From the NCBI GenBank assembly GCA_934643455.1, contig CAKUBV010000005.1:124001-188000 (forward strand): a stretch of DNA of 64,000 nt. Direction: 5' to 3'. Shown here piece by piece: positions 16,442-25,785 of this stretch (within the stretch, counting starts at the first letter, position 1; each line of letters opens with the position of its first letter). The translations under genes were made by a program, and so were the position numbers. The stretch is from Candidatus Proelusimicrobium excrementi. GTDB lineage: Bacteria > Elusimicrobiota > Elusimicrobia > Elusimicrobiales > Elusimicrobiaceae. Below the pieces are notes generated by a model. That model ran no database searches. It saw nothing but the letters and a program-made list of their open reading frames with translations, and had not been told where the DNA came from.

Positions 16442-19400
16442 ATGAAGAAATATCTAATTCTTTTTACCGCCCTTATAGCGGCGGCTTCGGTCTTTTTCTT
16501 AATAACGCCATCTGCGGAAGCTCAAACGCAGGAAGGCGCACAGGGGATAGAAAAGGCCAATCAGTATTTTAAAGACCGCTTGTATTCCAAAGCAGTAGAA
16601 GCTTACAAGCCGTTTTTAAATTCCAAAAGCGGCAATTTAAAGTATGAAGCTGAACTTAAAACAGTTCTTTCTTATTATTACCAAGGTAAATTCGATACGG
16701 CTTTAAATCAGCTTTATTCTTACAAACTTCCGAAAGACAACCTTTGGAAAGCCAGATATTATTTGATACGTTATAATCTGCTCAAAGGCTCTCCTTACAT
16801 ACCGGCGCGGTATCAGGAATCTTCGGAAGATGTCACTAAATTTACCGAAGAACAAAAAGAAGAAGCCACGAAAGAAACTCTTTTAAAACTTTGGGATATG
16901 CGCAAAAGTTTGGCGGATATGCCGGCCGAAGACAGCGAAGAGTATCTCCCCTCCGAATATCCTGCCGCTTACGGGTGGACCGGCAACTCTCCTGATGTAA
17001 GGATACCCGATTCAGCCAAATATACGTCTTTGTTTGACAAATTAATATCATATATGGCTGATAATAAGCTGAAAAGCCGCGAGGAACTTTATGAAGAAGC
17101 CTACAAAATAAAAGGCAAAGACCGCGCAACCTCAGCCGAACTTTGGCATATAGACCGCGTTAATTTGATAGAAACGGAAGGCTCCGAGGGCGACACAACA
17201 AAAGCCGGCTGGATGCAATACATATCGGGCATGACCGATGATTACAAAGAGTTATACGGAGTAAAAAAATACATATTTAAGGCAAAGGAAACTCTGGCAA
17301 AAGCCTCGGCCGCCTATAGCGCCGCACAAACTTTCAACAAATTTGAAATGTATGAAGACGCCGTAAAAACGCTTGACTACTGCATCTCTTTGGATTTAAA
17401 CGTTATAACCGATCAATGCAAAAACTTCAAACAGGAAATAACGAGGCCGAGGGTGTCTTTCGGTGAGGGAAACAAAATGACCGCCGCCCCCAATCATGAA
17501 TACAATTTGAAGGTCAGCACCAGAAATCTGGAAAAGTTTTATATCCATATTTTTAAAATAAATCCTTCAAAATTTAAAAATTACGAATACGGCAGATACA
17601 ACCTTAACCTTAGCAAACCCTCCAGAACTTTGGGGATTTCCGTCGCTTACGATAAAAAATACGCCTATTATACAAGCAATGTGGTTCTGCCTAAAGAAAC
17701 AAGCGGTTTTTATGCGATAACCTTAAGCCAAGACAAAGAATACAAACAAACGGAACATTATGAATGGGATAATCCGCTTCTCATGGTAAACTTTACGGAC
17801 GTCGCCGTAGCGGGCACGGCTTACGCAAAAGCCAAAAATTTGGAAGCCAAAACGAGCGCCGGAAATTTTTACAATGTATACTCGCTTGATCCTAAAACAG
17901 GCATTGCCAAAGCGGGCGTAAAGCTTGAATACGGCGCCTCAAAAACGGCATATACCGATAAAGACGGCCAAACCGTTTTGGCGCAGGAAAAAAACAAAGA
18001 TTTACACTTGTTCGCATCCAAAAACGGGAATTACGCTTTGTTAAACAATTTGTATTTTTACAAGAACGAGCAGGCCAAATATATCCTTGCTTTAAACACG
18101 GATATGGCGGTTTATAAAGCCGGCTCCCCCATAAAAATACAGCTGACGGCGGCGGAATTTAAAGGCGCGCAAGGCTATGTTTTGACGGAAGGAAAAAACG
18201 TAAAACTTACGGTAAGGGGCCCCAATTATAATACATTGGCAGAAAAAAACCTTAAACTTGACTCCATGGGTTCGGCGACGTATGAATATAAAACCGACAA
18301 AAACGCCATGCTCGGACGTTACGAAATAACCGCGCGGCTTGATAACGCTTACGGCTCCGCCAACGTAAATATTGAAGCTTTTAAAACGCCGGAATTTGAA
18401 GTCAATTTCCAGAAAAACAAAGACGCTCTGCAATTTAACAAACCAATTGAAGCGAAAGGCAGCGCCAAATATTATTACGGGCTTAATACGGCGGACGCGA
18501 AAGTCTCTTACGAAGTAATCAAGACTTCTTTCTTCCCGTTCTTTTGGCGCGGCTCAAGATATTATATTGATGATGAAGTCGTAAAACGCGGGGAAACTTC
18601 AACCGATAAAAACGGTGATTTTAAAATAACCTTTACGCCGGAAACGAAAGAGGAGCTGAGCAAAGCCCTCCCCGCAAAATATATTATTTCCGCTTCCGTA
18701 ACGGATAAAGCCGGCAATACGATTAACTCTCAAACCGAGTATATTGTAAGCGGAAAAGAAAAGTTTTTCTCCGCGGACAGCAACAAAAACTTCTTCCGTC
18801 AGGCCACGCAAAATACTTTAGAAGTAAAAATGATGAACATAAACGGGGAACTTTTGGCAGGCAAAGCTGCCGCAAGGCTTTATACGGCAAAAGTTCTTGA
18901 AAATTTTGACGACCATGACTGCGGTAAAGATTACTGCGCCGACGGTTTCAAAAAGGACAAACTGGCCCGCATAGACAAAGTTGAATTTACAAACAAAGGC
19001 CCTTTACACTTTGCAGTACCGCCGCTTAAAGAAGGCTGGTATATGCTTGAATTTACCCCCGAAGGAGAAAACGAAGCCCCGGAAGACGCATCATTTGCGT
19101 TTATGGTGGTAAATACGGAAAAACCGGCTCTTTCCCTGCCGGGTAACCACCCCGCAGTTGCGGAGTTCAAAACCTATTATCCCGGGGAAAAAGCATTAAT
19201 TTTAGTCGGTTCTTCAAAAACAAAAGGCAACAAATATATTGAGGTTTACAAAGACCAATTTTTAGTTTCCAAACATACTCTCACGCAGAGCGGCACGGCC
19301 ATAATGCAGCTGCCCATAAGTAAAGCTTATCAGGGCGGAGTAAGCTTAAGGTGGTTCTCCGTATATGATTATGAAATGTTTGACGGTCAGACGGATATAA

Positions 19401-22111
19401 CTGTGCCTTATGTAAATTCCAAACTGAATTTGGAACTTTCGGCCACGGAATTTTCTTTCCCCGGGGCTAACAAAACCGTAAGCCTTTCCGTTCTTGACGA
19501 GGACAAAACCCCCGTAGATGCTAGGGCCCTGATAACGGTTTACGATAAATCATTGGATTATTACAGGCCGCATTCCTTAAACACCCTGCAAGCCTACGAA
19601 AAAGGTTACGGCTATAATCCCTTTGTCTCCTCCCTTGACGGCGGAAATTATGAAGCCCCTATGCCTATGTTCTATTCTGCGGCTGCCGCCGGATTGGAAC
19701 GCGGTGTAAGAAACGCAACAGTACGCTCCGCTTCGGTTAAGAAAGCGGCGCTTGCCTATGACGCGGCAGACGCCGTTGAGGAAAGCGCATTGGAAGAGGA
19801 TAAAATCGCTGTTGCCCAAACGCGCGGAATTGACGACGCAGCCGCTGAAAACGGCGCAGACTCTTTGCGTTCGGATTTCTCCCCCAACGCTTTATGGCTG
19901 CCGAATTTAGACGTAAAAAACGGATTTTCGGAATTTACGTTTACGCTTCCGCAGAGCATAGGGCAATGGAGCATCCTCGCCGCGGCGTTTACCAAAAACG
20001 TAAAAACCGGCAAGACGGATTTTTCTTTCGTTACAAGAAAAGACCTTATGATAAGCCTTGAAGCCCCGCGCTTCTTAAGAACTGGCGACGAAATAGAACT
20101 TCAGGCTTTGGTTAGCAATACGACGGATAAACCGATTTCCGCGGAAGTTAACCTTACGGCCAATTATGACTGCTCCGAAAAAGCGGGCGCGTGCCGGGTT
20201 CTTGAATACCCCGCGCAAAACGTAACCGTAGCGGCAAAAAGCCAAAGCATGGTAAAATGGGCTTTCAAAGCCCCGCAGGAAGGCGCGGATATAATGTTCT
20301 CCGCAACGGCCAAAAGCGCGGCTTTAAGCGACGGCGAAATCAAAACCGTGGCTTTACTGCCCAGCTTGCAGCAGCTTACCTCAAGCAGAACCGTAGCATT
20401 GAAAAAAGGCGTAAACAAACTCTTCTTGGGCGGCGTAGACCAAAACGCCAAAATAGAAGCCGTACACATAACGGTTTCCCCATCTTTGCTTATGCCGGTA
20501 CTCAATGCAATGCCTCTGTTGGTAAAAGCAAACAGGACTTCCGCCACTTATGCGGCGAACTCCTACCTGCCTTTGGCTATCTTCAGCAAGCTCTACAACG
20601 ATTACCCTCAGCTTAAAGAAGCCGCGGCAAAACTGCCAAAACGCGAAAGCGTAATGCCCGCATGGAGCGCAAACGAGGAACTGCTCTTAAACAACGTCGC
20701 GCAAAGCCCGTGGTACCTTTTGAGCAAAGGCTTCAACAAAAATCAAGCCGTTATAGACTTGTTTGACGCCAAACTCGTAGAAGAGCAAAAAGCCCAGGCC
20801 GAAAAAGATTTGGCCCGTTTTCAAAACGGCGACGGCGGTTATGCGTGGGTTAAAGGCGGACGCAGTACGATATTTATTACTTTAAACGTGCTGGAAAGCT
20901 TCGCCCAAGCTTACCGCTACGGAGTTAAAATTGATGAAAAAGCCGCCAAAAAAGCCTTAAAGTATATTACGTCAAAATTTGACTCCAAAGATTCAACCGT
21001 CGGCGTATATATGGCTTACGTACTTACGTCCTTTCCTAAAGAGTGGGACGCAAAAGCTTATCAGCTTGCGGTTAAAACCATGCAGGAGTTTGAAAAACAT
21101 CCTCTTCAAACGCCTTTGGCTTACGCTTACGCCGCTTCTGTATATAAACGTTTAGGCAATACGGAAAAGGCAAAACTGCAGATAGACCGCTTGTTTGATA
21201 TGTCCACGGAATCCGACATAACCGGCATAGCCTGGACTTTGGAAGACCGCACTTGGCAGTGGTTTGAAGACGGCATAACCCTCCACGCCGCGGCTTTGCA
21301 GGCATTAAACGAGTTTAACCCGCAGGATGAACGCATCAACAGCCTTGCCAAGTGGCTTATATTCAACGAAAAAGCCGAAGCATGGGGCAATCCTCAAAGC
21401 GCGGCAAAAGCGGTTTATGCGCTTATGGGCATAATGATTAACGCCAATGCGCTTGAACAAACCAAGATATTCACAACGGAATGGAACGGAAAAACCACAA
21501 AAGTTACCGTACAGCCTTATGACGTAAATCCTTCCGCTCTGACGCTTAGCGCATATGGGGACGAAATAACGCCGAACGTCTTTAAAGCTTCAATCAACAA
21601 GGCGGTGCTTACTATGGAAACCCCCGCTAAAGACTTTGACGATTACGCCACCATAACCGCACTGTTCACCACCGATACGCCTTTGGCTTCTTCCAAAGAC
21701 GGGTTGATTGCGGCCGATAAAGAATATTATCTTATCAAAGACGGCAAAGCCCGCAAAATAAAAGAAGGCGAAGCCCTCGCCGCCGGCGATCAGGTGGAAG
21801 TCCGCCTGACTTTAAAGAGCCAGTCCGCGTTTGATTTCGTGGTGGTAAGCGATCCCAAACCGGCCGCTTTTGAAGCAGATGAGCTTCTTTCCGGCTGGAA
21901 ATACGACGGGCAGCTGCCTAGGTATGAAGAACTTAAAGCGAACGTAACGAACTTCTTCCTGCAGAATCTGCCCAGAGGCACTTATGAACTTAAATACACT
22001 ATAAGGCCCACTTCCGCCGGGACGTTTACCTCCGGCGCGGCGACGATTCAAAGTATGTATATGCCGGAAGTTTCGGCACACAGCGCCGGCTTTAAAGTGA
22101 AAGTAAAATAA
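16442..22111 (+). CDS. Giant alpha-2-macroglobulin-family protein without thioester
   Basis: 1889 residues with a signal peptide (residues 1-27, ending AEAQ). About 30-110 look like TPR helices (ANQYFKDRLYSKAVEAYKPFL). A chain of MG beta domains follows, then the A2M domain at about 1150-1290 (NALWLPNLDVKNGFSEFTFTLPQSIGQWSILAAAFT), an alpha/alpha toroid at 1330-1660 (RFQNGDGGYAWVKGGRSTIFITLNVLESF), and a receptor-like end domain. Bacterial A2Ms trap attacking proteases in the periplasm. The CxEQ thioester expected near residue 1355 is absent (MPLLVKANRTSATYAANSYLPL), so covalent trapping by that route is not possible. RBS AAAGGAGAGAT before ATG 16442; monocistronic, with a terminator after. 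Confidence 0.9.
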   Translation: MKKYLILFTALIAAASVFFLITPSAEAQTQEGAQGIEKANQYFKDRLYSKAVEAYKPFLNSKSGNLKYEAELKTVLSYYYQGKFDTALNQLYSYKLPKDNLWKARYYLIRYNLLKGSPYIPARYQESSEDVTKFTEEQKEEATKETLLKLWDMRKSLADMPAEDSEEYLPSEYPAAYGWTGNSPDVRIPDSAKYTSLFDKLISYMADNKLKSREELYEEAYKIKGKDRATSAELWHIDRVNLIETEGSEGDTTKAGWMQYISGMTDDYKELYGVKKYIFKAKETLAKASAAYSAAQTFNKFEMYEDAVKTLDYCISLDLNVITDQCKNFKQEITRPRVSFGEGNKMTAAPNHEYNLKVSTRNLEKFYIHIFKINPSKFKNYEYGRYNLNLSKPSRTLGISVAYDKKYAYYTSNVVLPKETSGFYAITLSQDKEYKQTEHYEWDNPLLMVNFTDVAVAGTAYAKAKNLEAKTSAGNFYNVYSLDPKTGIAKAGVKLEYGASKTAYTDKDGQTVLAQEKNKDLHLFASKNGNYALLNNLYFYKNEQAKYILALNTDMAVYKAGSPIKIQLTAAEFKGAQGYVLTEGKNVKLTVRGPNYNTLAEKNLKLDSMGSATYEYKTDKNAMLGRYEITARLDNAYGSANVNIEAFKTPEFEVNFQKNKDALQFNKPIEAKGSAKYYYGLNTADAKVSYEVIKTSFFPFFWRGSRYYIDDEVVKRGETSTDKNGDFKITFTPETKEELSKALPAKYIISASVTDKAGNTINSQTEYIVSGKEKFFSADSNKNFFRQATQNTLEVKMMNINGELLAGKAAARLYTAKVLENFDDHDCGKDYCADGFKKDKLARIDKVEFTNKGPLHFAVPPLKEGWYMLEFTPEGENEAPEDASFAFMVVNTEKPALSLPGNHPAVAEFKTYYPGEKALILVGSSKTKGNKYIEVYKDQFLVSKHTLTQSGTAIMQLPISKAYQGGVSLRWFSVYDYEMFDGQTDITVPYVNSKLNLELSATEFSFPGANKTVSLSVLDEDKTPVDARALITVYDKSLDYYRPHSLNTLQAYEKGYGYNPFVSSLDGGNYEAPMPMFYSAAAAGLERGVRNATVRSASVKKAALAYDAADAVEESALEEDKIAVAQTRGIDDAAAENGADSLRSDFSPNALWLPNLDVKNGFSEFTFTLPQSIGQWSILAAAFTKNVKTGKTDFSFVTRKDLMISLEAPRFLRTGDEIELQALVSNTTDKPISAEVNLTANYDCSEKAGACRVLEYPAQNVTVAAKSQSMVKWAFKAPQEGADIMFSATAKSAALSDGEIKTVALLPSLQQLTSSRTVALKKGVNKLFLGGVDQNAKIEAVHITVSPSLLMPVLNAMPLLVKANRTSATYAANSYLPLAIFSKLYNDYPQLKEAAAKLPKRESVMPAWSANEELLLNNVAQSPWYLLSKGFNKNQAVIDLFDAKLVEEQKAQAEKDLARFQNGDGGYAWVKGGRSTIFITLNVLESFAQAYRYGVKIDEKAAKKALKYITSKFDSKDSTVGVYMAYVLTSFPKEWDAKAYQLAVKTMQEFEKHPLQTPLAYAYAASVYKRLGNTEKAKLQIDRLFDMSTESDITGIAWTLEDRTWQWFEDGITLHAAALQALNEFNPQDERINSLAKWLIFNEKAEAWGNPQSAAKAVYALMGIMINANALEQTKIFTTEWNGKTTKVTVQPYDVNPSALTLSAYGDEITPNVFKASINKAVLTMETPAKDFDDYATITALFTTDTPLASSKDGLIAADKEYYLIKDGKARKIKEGEALAAGDQVEVRLTLKSQSAFDFVVVSDPKPAAFEADELLSGWKYDGQLPRYEELKANVTNFFLQNLPRGTYELKYTIRPTSAGTFTSGAATIQSMYMPEVSAHSAGFKVKVK

Positions 22112-22132
22112 AAGCCTTGCATTTGTTTTAAG

Positions 22133-22163
22133 ACCGCCCGCTTTTTGCGGGCGGTTTTTATTT
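22133..22163 (+). terminator. Terminator after the alpha-2-macroglobulin gene
   Basis: ACCGCCCGC and GCGGGCGGT pair around a TTTT-containing loop, followed by TTTTTATTT. Confidence 0.93.
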
Positions 22164-22255
22164 GTCAAAACTATCCCCCTTCTGCCGAATAAAAGCCCCT
22201 CATTTAACAACCAAATAGTTATTGCAACTCTATAAAATTTAATATAATAAGATAT

Positions 22256-22867
22256 ATGACGAATTTAATACTCTTGCTGGCAAGTTATTTTATAGGCGGT
22301 ATACCTTCCGGCTATTTGATAACGAAAAAACTCAAAGGCTTTGACATAAGAAATTACGGTTCCGGCAATCCCGGCGCCGCCAACGTATACCGAACCGTAG
22401 GCAAATGGGCCGGAATAAGCACCTTTCTATGCGACGCTTTTAAAGGCGCGCTGGCCGTGGAACTGGCAAAATATTTTGCGCCGGAATCTCAATATATGCC
22501 GCTTATATGCGGTTTCGTGGCCATTTGCGGACATATGTGGACTGTTTATTTGAAATTCCGCGGCGGCAAAGGCGTTGCCACTTCCGCCGGAGTCTTCGGC
22601 GCGCTGCTGCCCGTTCCTACGGCGATAGCTTTCGCTTCTTTCGTCATTGTCGTTTGGAAAACCGGCAGAATATCGCCCGGATCCATTTTGGCGGCAATAG
22701 TACTGCCGCTGACAAGCTTCTTTATAGGCAATCATCCTATTGGCTACAGTATAGTTTGTACTGTGGTAGGTATTATAGTGATTTACAAACATATACCCAA
22801 TATTAAGCGTATGCTTAACAAAAGCGAACTAGCTTTTGAAGACGGTTCCAAAAAAAAATGCAAATAA
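22256..22867 (+). CDS. plsY: Acyl-phosphate:glycerol-3-phosphate acyltransferase
   Basis: 203 residues, five or more membrane helices. PlsY transfers an acyl group from acyl phosphate to glycerol-3-phosphate, the first step of phospholipid synthesis in the inner membrane. Motifs: YFIGGIPSGYLITKKLKGFDIRNYGSGNPGAANVYRTVG (motif 1 with GSGNxGATN form), FRGGKGVATSAGVFGALLP (motif 2), and NHPIGYS / IYKHIPNIKRML (motif 3). It overlaps gpsA by 10 nt, a common pairing since GpsA makes the glycerol-3-phosphate. Confidence 0.95.
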   Translation: MTNLILLLASYFIGGIPSGYLITKKLKGFDIRNYGSGNPGAANVYRTVGKWAGISTFLCDAFKGALAVELAKYFAPESQYMPLICGFVAICGHMWTVYLKFRGGKGVATSAGVFGALLPVPTAIAFASFVIVVWKTGRISPGSILAAIVLPLTSFFIGNHPIGYSIVCTVVGIIVIYKHIPNIKRMLNKSELAFEDGSKKKCK

Positions 22868-23844
22868 ATAAAATAACGGTTTTAGGCGCAGGCGTATGGG
22901 GCAGCGTTATCGCCCAGCATATGGCGCGCATAGGTTTTAAAGTAACGGTATGGGAATACTCAAAACAACTGCTTGAAGCCATAAAAGCAAACGGCGGCGG
23001 GCATCCCAATATCCCCGATTTTAAATTTCATGAAAATATTACCCTCACCGGCAGCGAAGAAGAAGCCGTAAAAGACACCGATATGCTGGTTTTTGTAATA
23101 TCCTCAAAAGCGGTGCGCTCGTTCTGCGCAAAAATAAAACCGCTGCTCAACGGGAAAGTTATACCCGCGATAAGCGCGTCAAAAGGACTTGAAGACAAAA
23201 CCTTTAAGACTATGTGCGAGATCATCGAAGAAGAACTGCCCCAGCTTAAAGATTATGTTTTCGCTTTCAGCGGGCCCAGCTTCGCCTTGGAAGTGGCAAG
23301 GAATATCCCCACAAAAATAATTTTGGCGGGCCATAACGGCGTTTTGATGGACGAACTTAAACAAAAGTTAAGCTTCCCGCCGATAATATTGGAAACCTCT
23401 TTCGACCGCCGCGGAGCGGAATTCGGCGGAGCCATAAAAAACGTGGTGGCCATAGGCTGCGGTTTGCTTGACGGCATAGGCGACGGCGCAAACACCAAAG
23501 CCGCTCTTTTAACCCAAGCTATGCAGGAGCTCAACGCAATAATGGTAAGCCAGGGCTGCACCACCGAAGCCGTCTACGGACTTTGCGGGCTGGGCGACGC
23601 CGTATTGACGGGTATGTCCGCCATTTCCAGGAACAGAAGACTCGGCGAAAAGCTGGGCCAGGGCCTCTCCCTGCAGCAAGCCAAAGAACAAGTCGGCACC
23701 ATAGCCGAAGGCGCAAACTCTGTGCAAAGCGTCTATGATTTAATACAGAAAAACAAACTCAACTGCCCCGTGATTACGGCTATTTGGAAAATAGTAATTA
23801 AAGGCGAAAAGCCCTCCGTTCTCATCCGCGCGCTGGGTTTTTAA
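22858..23844 (+). CDS. gpsA: Glycerol-3-phosphate dehydrogenase [NAD(P)+]
   Basis: 328 residues. It reduces dihydroxyacetone phosphate to sn-glycerol-3-phosphate, the substrate of PlsY. VLGAGVWGSVIAQHMARIG is the NAD site; then SASKGLE, FSGPSFALEVA, GGAIKNVVAIGCGLLDGIGDGANTKAALLTQAMQEL with the catalytic Lys, and YGLCGLGDAVLTGMSAISRNRRLG are diagnostic. The start at 22858 lies within the last codons of plsY, so translation is coupled. Confidence 0.96.
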   Translation: MQINKITVLGAGVWGSVIAQHMARIGFKVTVWEYSKQLLEAIKANGGGHPNIPDFKFHENITLTGSEEEAVKDTDMLVFVISSKAVRSFCAKIKPLLNGKVIPAISASKGLEDKTFKTMCEIIEEELPQLKDYVFAFSGPSFALEVARNIPTKIILAGHNGVLMDELKQKLSFPPIILETSFDRRGAEFGGAIKNVVAIGCGLLDGIGDGANTKAALLTQAMQELNAIMVSQGCTTEAVYGLCGLGDAVLTGMSAISRNRRLGEKLGQGLSLQQAKEQVGTIAEGANSVQSVYDLIQKNKLNCPVITAIWKIVIKGEKPSVLIRALGF

Positions 23845-23875
23845 AACGATTTACGACACTCGGAGGAAGACTCAC

Positions 23876-24136
23876 ATGAATAAGGAAGACATAATACAGG
23901 AACTCTCCAAACATCTTTTTGACAAAAAACAGGCCAAAGCCGCCGTGGAACATACCATTCAAATAATGAAAGACGCGCTTAAAAAAGGCGATAAAGTCGT
24001 GCTTTCAAACTTCGGCACTTTTAAAACCAAGGAAAGCCGCCCCATAAGCCTTAAAAACCCCAAGACTGGCAAAGCAATACCCGTGCCGGCAAAAACGCGC
24101 ATAAGATTTAAAGCGTCTGAAAACATTTTAAAGTAA
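23876..24136 (+). CDS. HU-family DNA-binding protein
   Basis: 86 residues, slightly shorter than the usual 90. HU dimers bend and compact DNA. MNKEDIIQELSKHLFDKKQAKAAVEHTIQIMKDALKKGDKVVLSNFGTF is the helical dimer part, and NPKTGKAIPVPAKTRIRFKASENIL is the beta-arm with the conserved NPxTG and Pro. RBS GGAGGAAG before ATG 23876. HU versus IHF cannot be told from the sequence alone; the next gene is a MerR regulator 5 nt downstream. Confidence 0.92.
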   Translation: MNKEDIIQELSKHLFDKKQAKAAVEHTIQIMKDALKKGDKVVLSNFGTFKTKESRPISLKNPKTGKAIPVPAKTRIRFKASENILK

Positions 24137-24140
24137 ATAT

Positions 24141-24494
24141 ATGAATATTGAGGAACTGCAGAACAAAGAATATTTTACAATAGGCGAGGCCGCCAAGCTT
24201 TGCTCAGTTCCGGAATATACGATAAGATATTGGGAAAAGACTTTTAATCTTCTTCGCCCCATACGCAAAGAAAGCAAACACAGAAGATACACCAAAGCTG
24301 ATATAAACACGATACTGAAGATAAAAGAACTTACCCAGCGCCATAAAATGACGCTTGAAGGCGCAAAAAAACATCTCAGCCGTTACATGGCTTTGGGCGC
24401 AAAGCCCAAGGACGCCAAGACGGGCTACACAGTGAAAGACGTAAATTTTTTAAAAGAAATTAAAGAAACTCTTTCACAAATCATAAAAGAATGA
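24141..24494 (+). CDS. MerR-family transcriptional regulator
   Basis: 117 residues. YFTIGEAAKLCSVPEYTIRYWEKTFNLLRPIRKESKHRRYTKADINTILKIKEL is the winged-helix MerR DNA-binding domain with its RRY wing. The tail TLEGAKKHLSRYMALG is a short coiled-coil and lacks an effector domain, as in the small MerR proteins that follow ihfA/HU genes in many bacteria (YcgE/MlrA-like, unknown inducer). The promoter it acts on is not evident. Confidence 0.88.
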   Translation: MNIEELQNKEYFTIGEAAKLCSVPEYTIRYWEKTFNLLRPIRKESKHRRYTKADINTILKIKELTQRHKMTLEGAKKHLSRYMALGAKPKDAKTGYTVKDVNFLKEIKETLSQIIKE

Positions 24495-24550
24495 TAAAAT
24501 ATATGTGTAAGGAAAATTAAAGCACCCAAACCTTACAAAGATGCAATTAT

Positions 24551-24625
24551 CGGGGAGTGGCTTAGTGGTATAGCGCTCGCTTGGGGTGCGAGAGGTCCCG
24601 AGTTCGATTCTCGGCTCCCCGACCA
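24551..24625 (+). tRNA. tRNA-Pro (anticodon GGG)
   Basis: Complete cloverleaf: acceptor CGGGGAG/CTCCCCG, anticodon stem CTCGC/GCGAG with loop TTGGGGT (anticodon GGG), T arm CCGAG-TTCGATT-CTCGG, encoded A-CCA end. Reads codons CCC/CCU. Confidence 0.95.
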
Positions 24626-24650
24626 TTTTAAATTAGAATACAATCATATA

Positions 24651-24726
24651 CGGGGCGTAGCGCAGCTGGTAGCGCGCACGGTTCGGGACCGTGAGGTCGC
24701 TGGTTCAAATCCAGTCGCCCCGACCA
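24651..24726 (+). tRNA. tRNA-Pro (anticodon CGG), integration target
   Basis: Acceptor CGGGGCG/CGCCCCG, anticodon stem CACGG/CCGTG with loop TTCGGGA (anticodon CGG), T loop TTCAAAT, encoded CCA. Reads CCG. Its 3' end CCCGACCA is the start of the attachment core of the adjoining element. Confidence 0.95.
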
Positions 24727-24731
24727 TTTAG
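24719..24731. repeat. attL-like core at tRNA-Pro 3' end
   Basis: CCCGACCATTTAG. The same 13 bases recur at 41178-41190. Downstream of both copies the next about 90 bp are related (terminator-like hairpin, TTTTTTGTTG, TTTTCCCCTCTATCGTCGGGGTTT), so both are left ends of kindred elements. Confidence 0.75.
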
Positions 24732-24733
24732 CA

Positions 24734-24758
24734 GGCACTTCTTACGAAGTGTCTTTTT
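24734..24758 (+). terminator. Terminator-like hairpin after tRNA-Pro(CGG)
   Basis: GGCACTTC-ttac-GAAGTGTC followed by TTTTTT. It belongs to the inserted element, so it may replace the tRNA operon's original terminator. A second hairpin, AAAAAGGCCTCCAAGGGGCCTTTTT (24844-24868), and an AT-rich promoter-like box TATAAT near 24907 precede the next gene; nothing else is seen in 24759-24942. Confidence 0.7.
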
Positions 24759-24942
24759 TGTTGCCTTGTTTTCCCCTCTATCGTCGGGGTTTTGGTCTGA
24801 TTTTTATCCATTCGGGTTTTAGAGTAGTATTTATAGACCGCAAAAAAGGCCTCCAAGGGGCCTTTTTCTCTAACAGGCAAAATGAGAGGATCCAAAACTG
24901 TTAAAATATAATATCTTTACATGCCTTTTTGGAATTATAACA

Positions 24943-25785
24943 ATGTATTTTTTAGATAAAAACCGCATCAAATATTTCAAAACCCTTATAGACACCCCTG
25001 CAACAGACAGGAAAAAAGCTCTGGAGATGTTCTATATAGAATTATTCCTACAAACACTTGACGGGATATTATGGAAAGGAGAAAACAGATTGATTAATAT
25101 TCCTGGACAAGAAAGCCCTGACTGTTTATTTGCAACTGCAGATAATCAAAAGAAAGGGATAGAAATCGTCGATTGGGTTAATGACACCAAACAATGTCTA
25201 GTTACAAAGATACTAACAGATATTGCCCGTGATATCTGTATTAAAATCAAAAAGGAACAAAATATATATATTACCCTATGTATTGATATTTATGACCCGC
25301 AAAGATGGAGCTATAGAACTCGGGAAGAATATTTGAATTATGTCTATAATCCCGGTGTAAAACGATTACAAGCAAACACAAAGACCCTCAAGAAAGTATT
25401 TTTAGAAGCAGTACTTAAAAGTGACAATATCACAGATAATTTAATAGAAAAACAAGTTGAAGTTAATGGACAACATTTTAAACTTACCTTTCACCAATCA
25501 TGGTTAGGGTATCCCGATTTTCATATTAATAATGTCAGCCTATGTTGGCAAGACCCGGCTATTGCCATGCAACGGATAATTAATTACAAAAACAAAAAAT
25601 ATCACTCATATCTCACCAAATGTAACACTTGTGACTTATTAATTGTCAATCCGTACTATAGCACAGGTAACTGTATGCTCTCAGATCAAGAACCTATTTT
25701 TAAATCCTATTTTCCCAATGTATTTTTGTTGAATTGGACAGGAATGGATATTTCCGTTAATAAGTTACATACTGTACAACCTTAG
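24943..25785 (+). CDS. Unknown island protein with nuclease-like motif
   Basis: 280 residues, soluble, not recognised. SPDCLFATADNQKKGIEIVDW (from about residue 58) has the spacing of a PD-(D/E)XK nuclease core, Pro59-Asp60 then Glu74-x-Val76, but the catalytic Lys is replaced by Val. The region before it has Glu33 in a helix, as in such folds. The C-terminal third has Trp/Tyr-rich strands (FHQSWLGYPDFHINNVSLCW). It stands between attL and the convergent recombinase gene (4-nt overlap of ends), a usual place for cargo. A DNA-directed defence role is a guess. Confidence 0.6.
   Translation: MYFLDKNRIKYFKTLIDTPATDRKKALEMFYIELFLQTLDGILWKGENRLINIPGQESPDCLFATADNQKKGIEIVDWVNDTKQCLVTKILTDIARDICIKIKKEQNIYITLCIDIYDPQRWSYRTREEYLNYVYNPGVKRLQANTKTLKKVFLEAVLKSDNITDNLIEKQVEVNGQHFKLTFHQSWLGYPDFHINNVSLCWQDPAIAMQRIINYKNKKYHSYLTKCNTCDLLIVNPYYSTGNCMLSDQEPIFKSYFPNVFLLNWTGMDISVNKLHTVQP

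Noticed and set aside
24943..25785. Second restriction endonuclease of the R-M system
   Set aside because: The motif lacks its catalytic Lys and the gene is far from the methyltransferase, beyond the recombinase unit.
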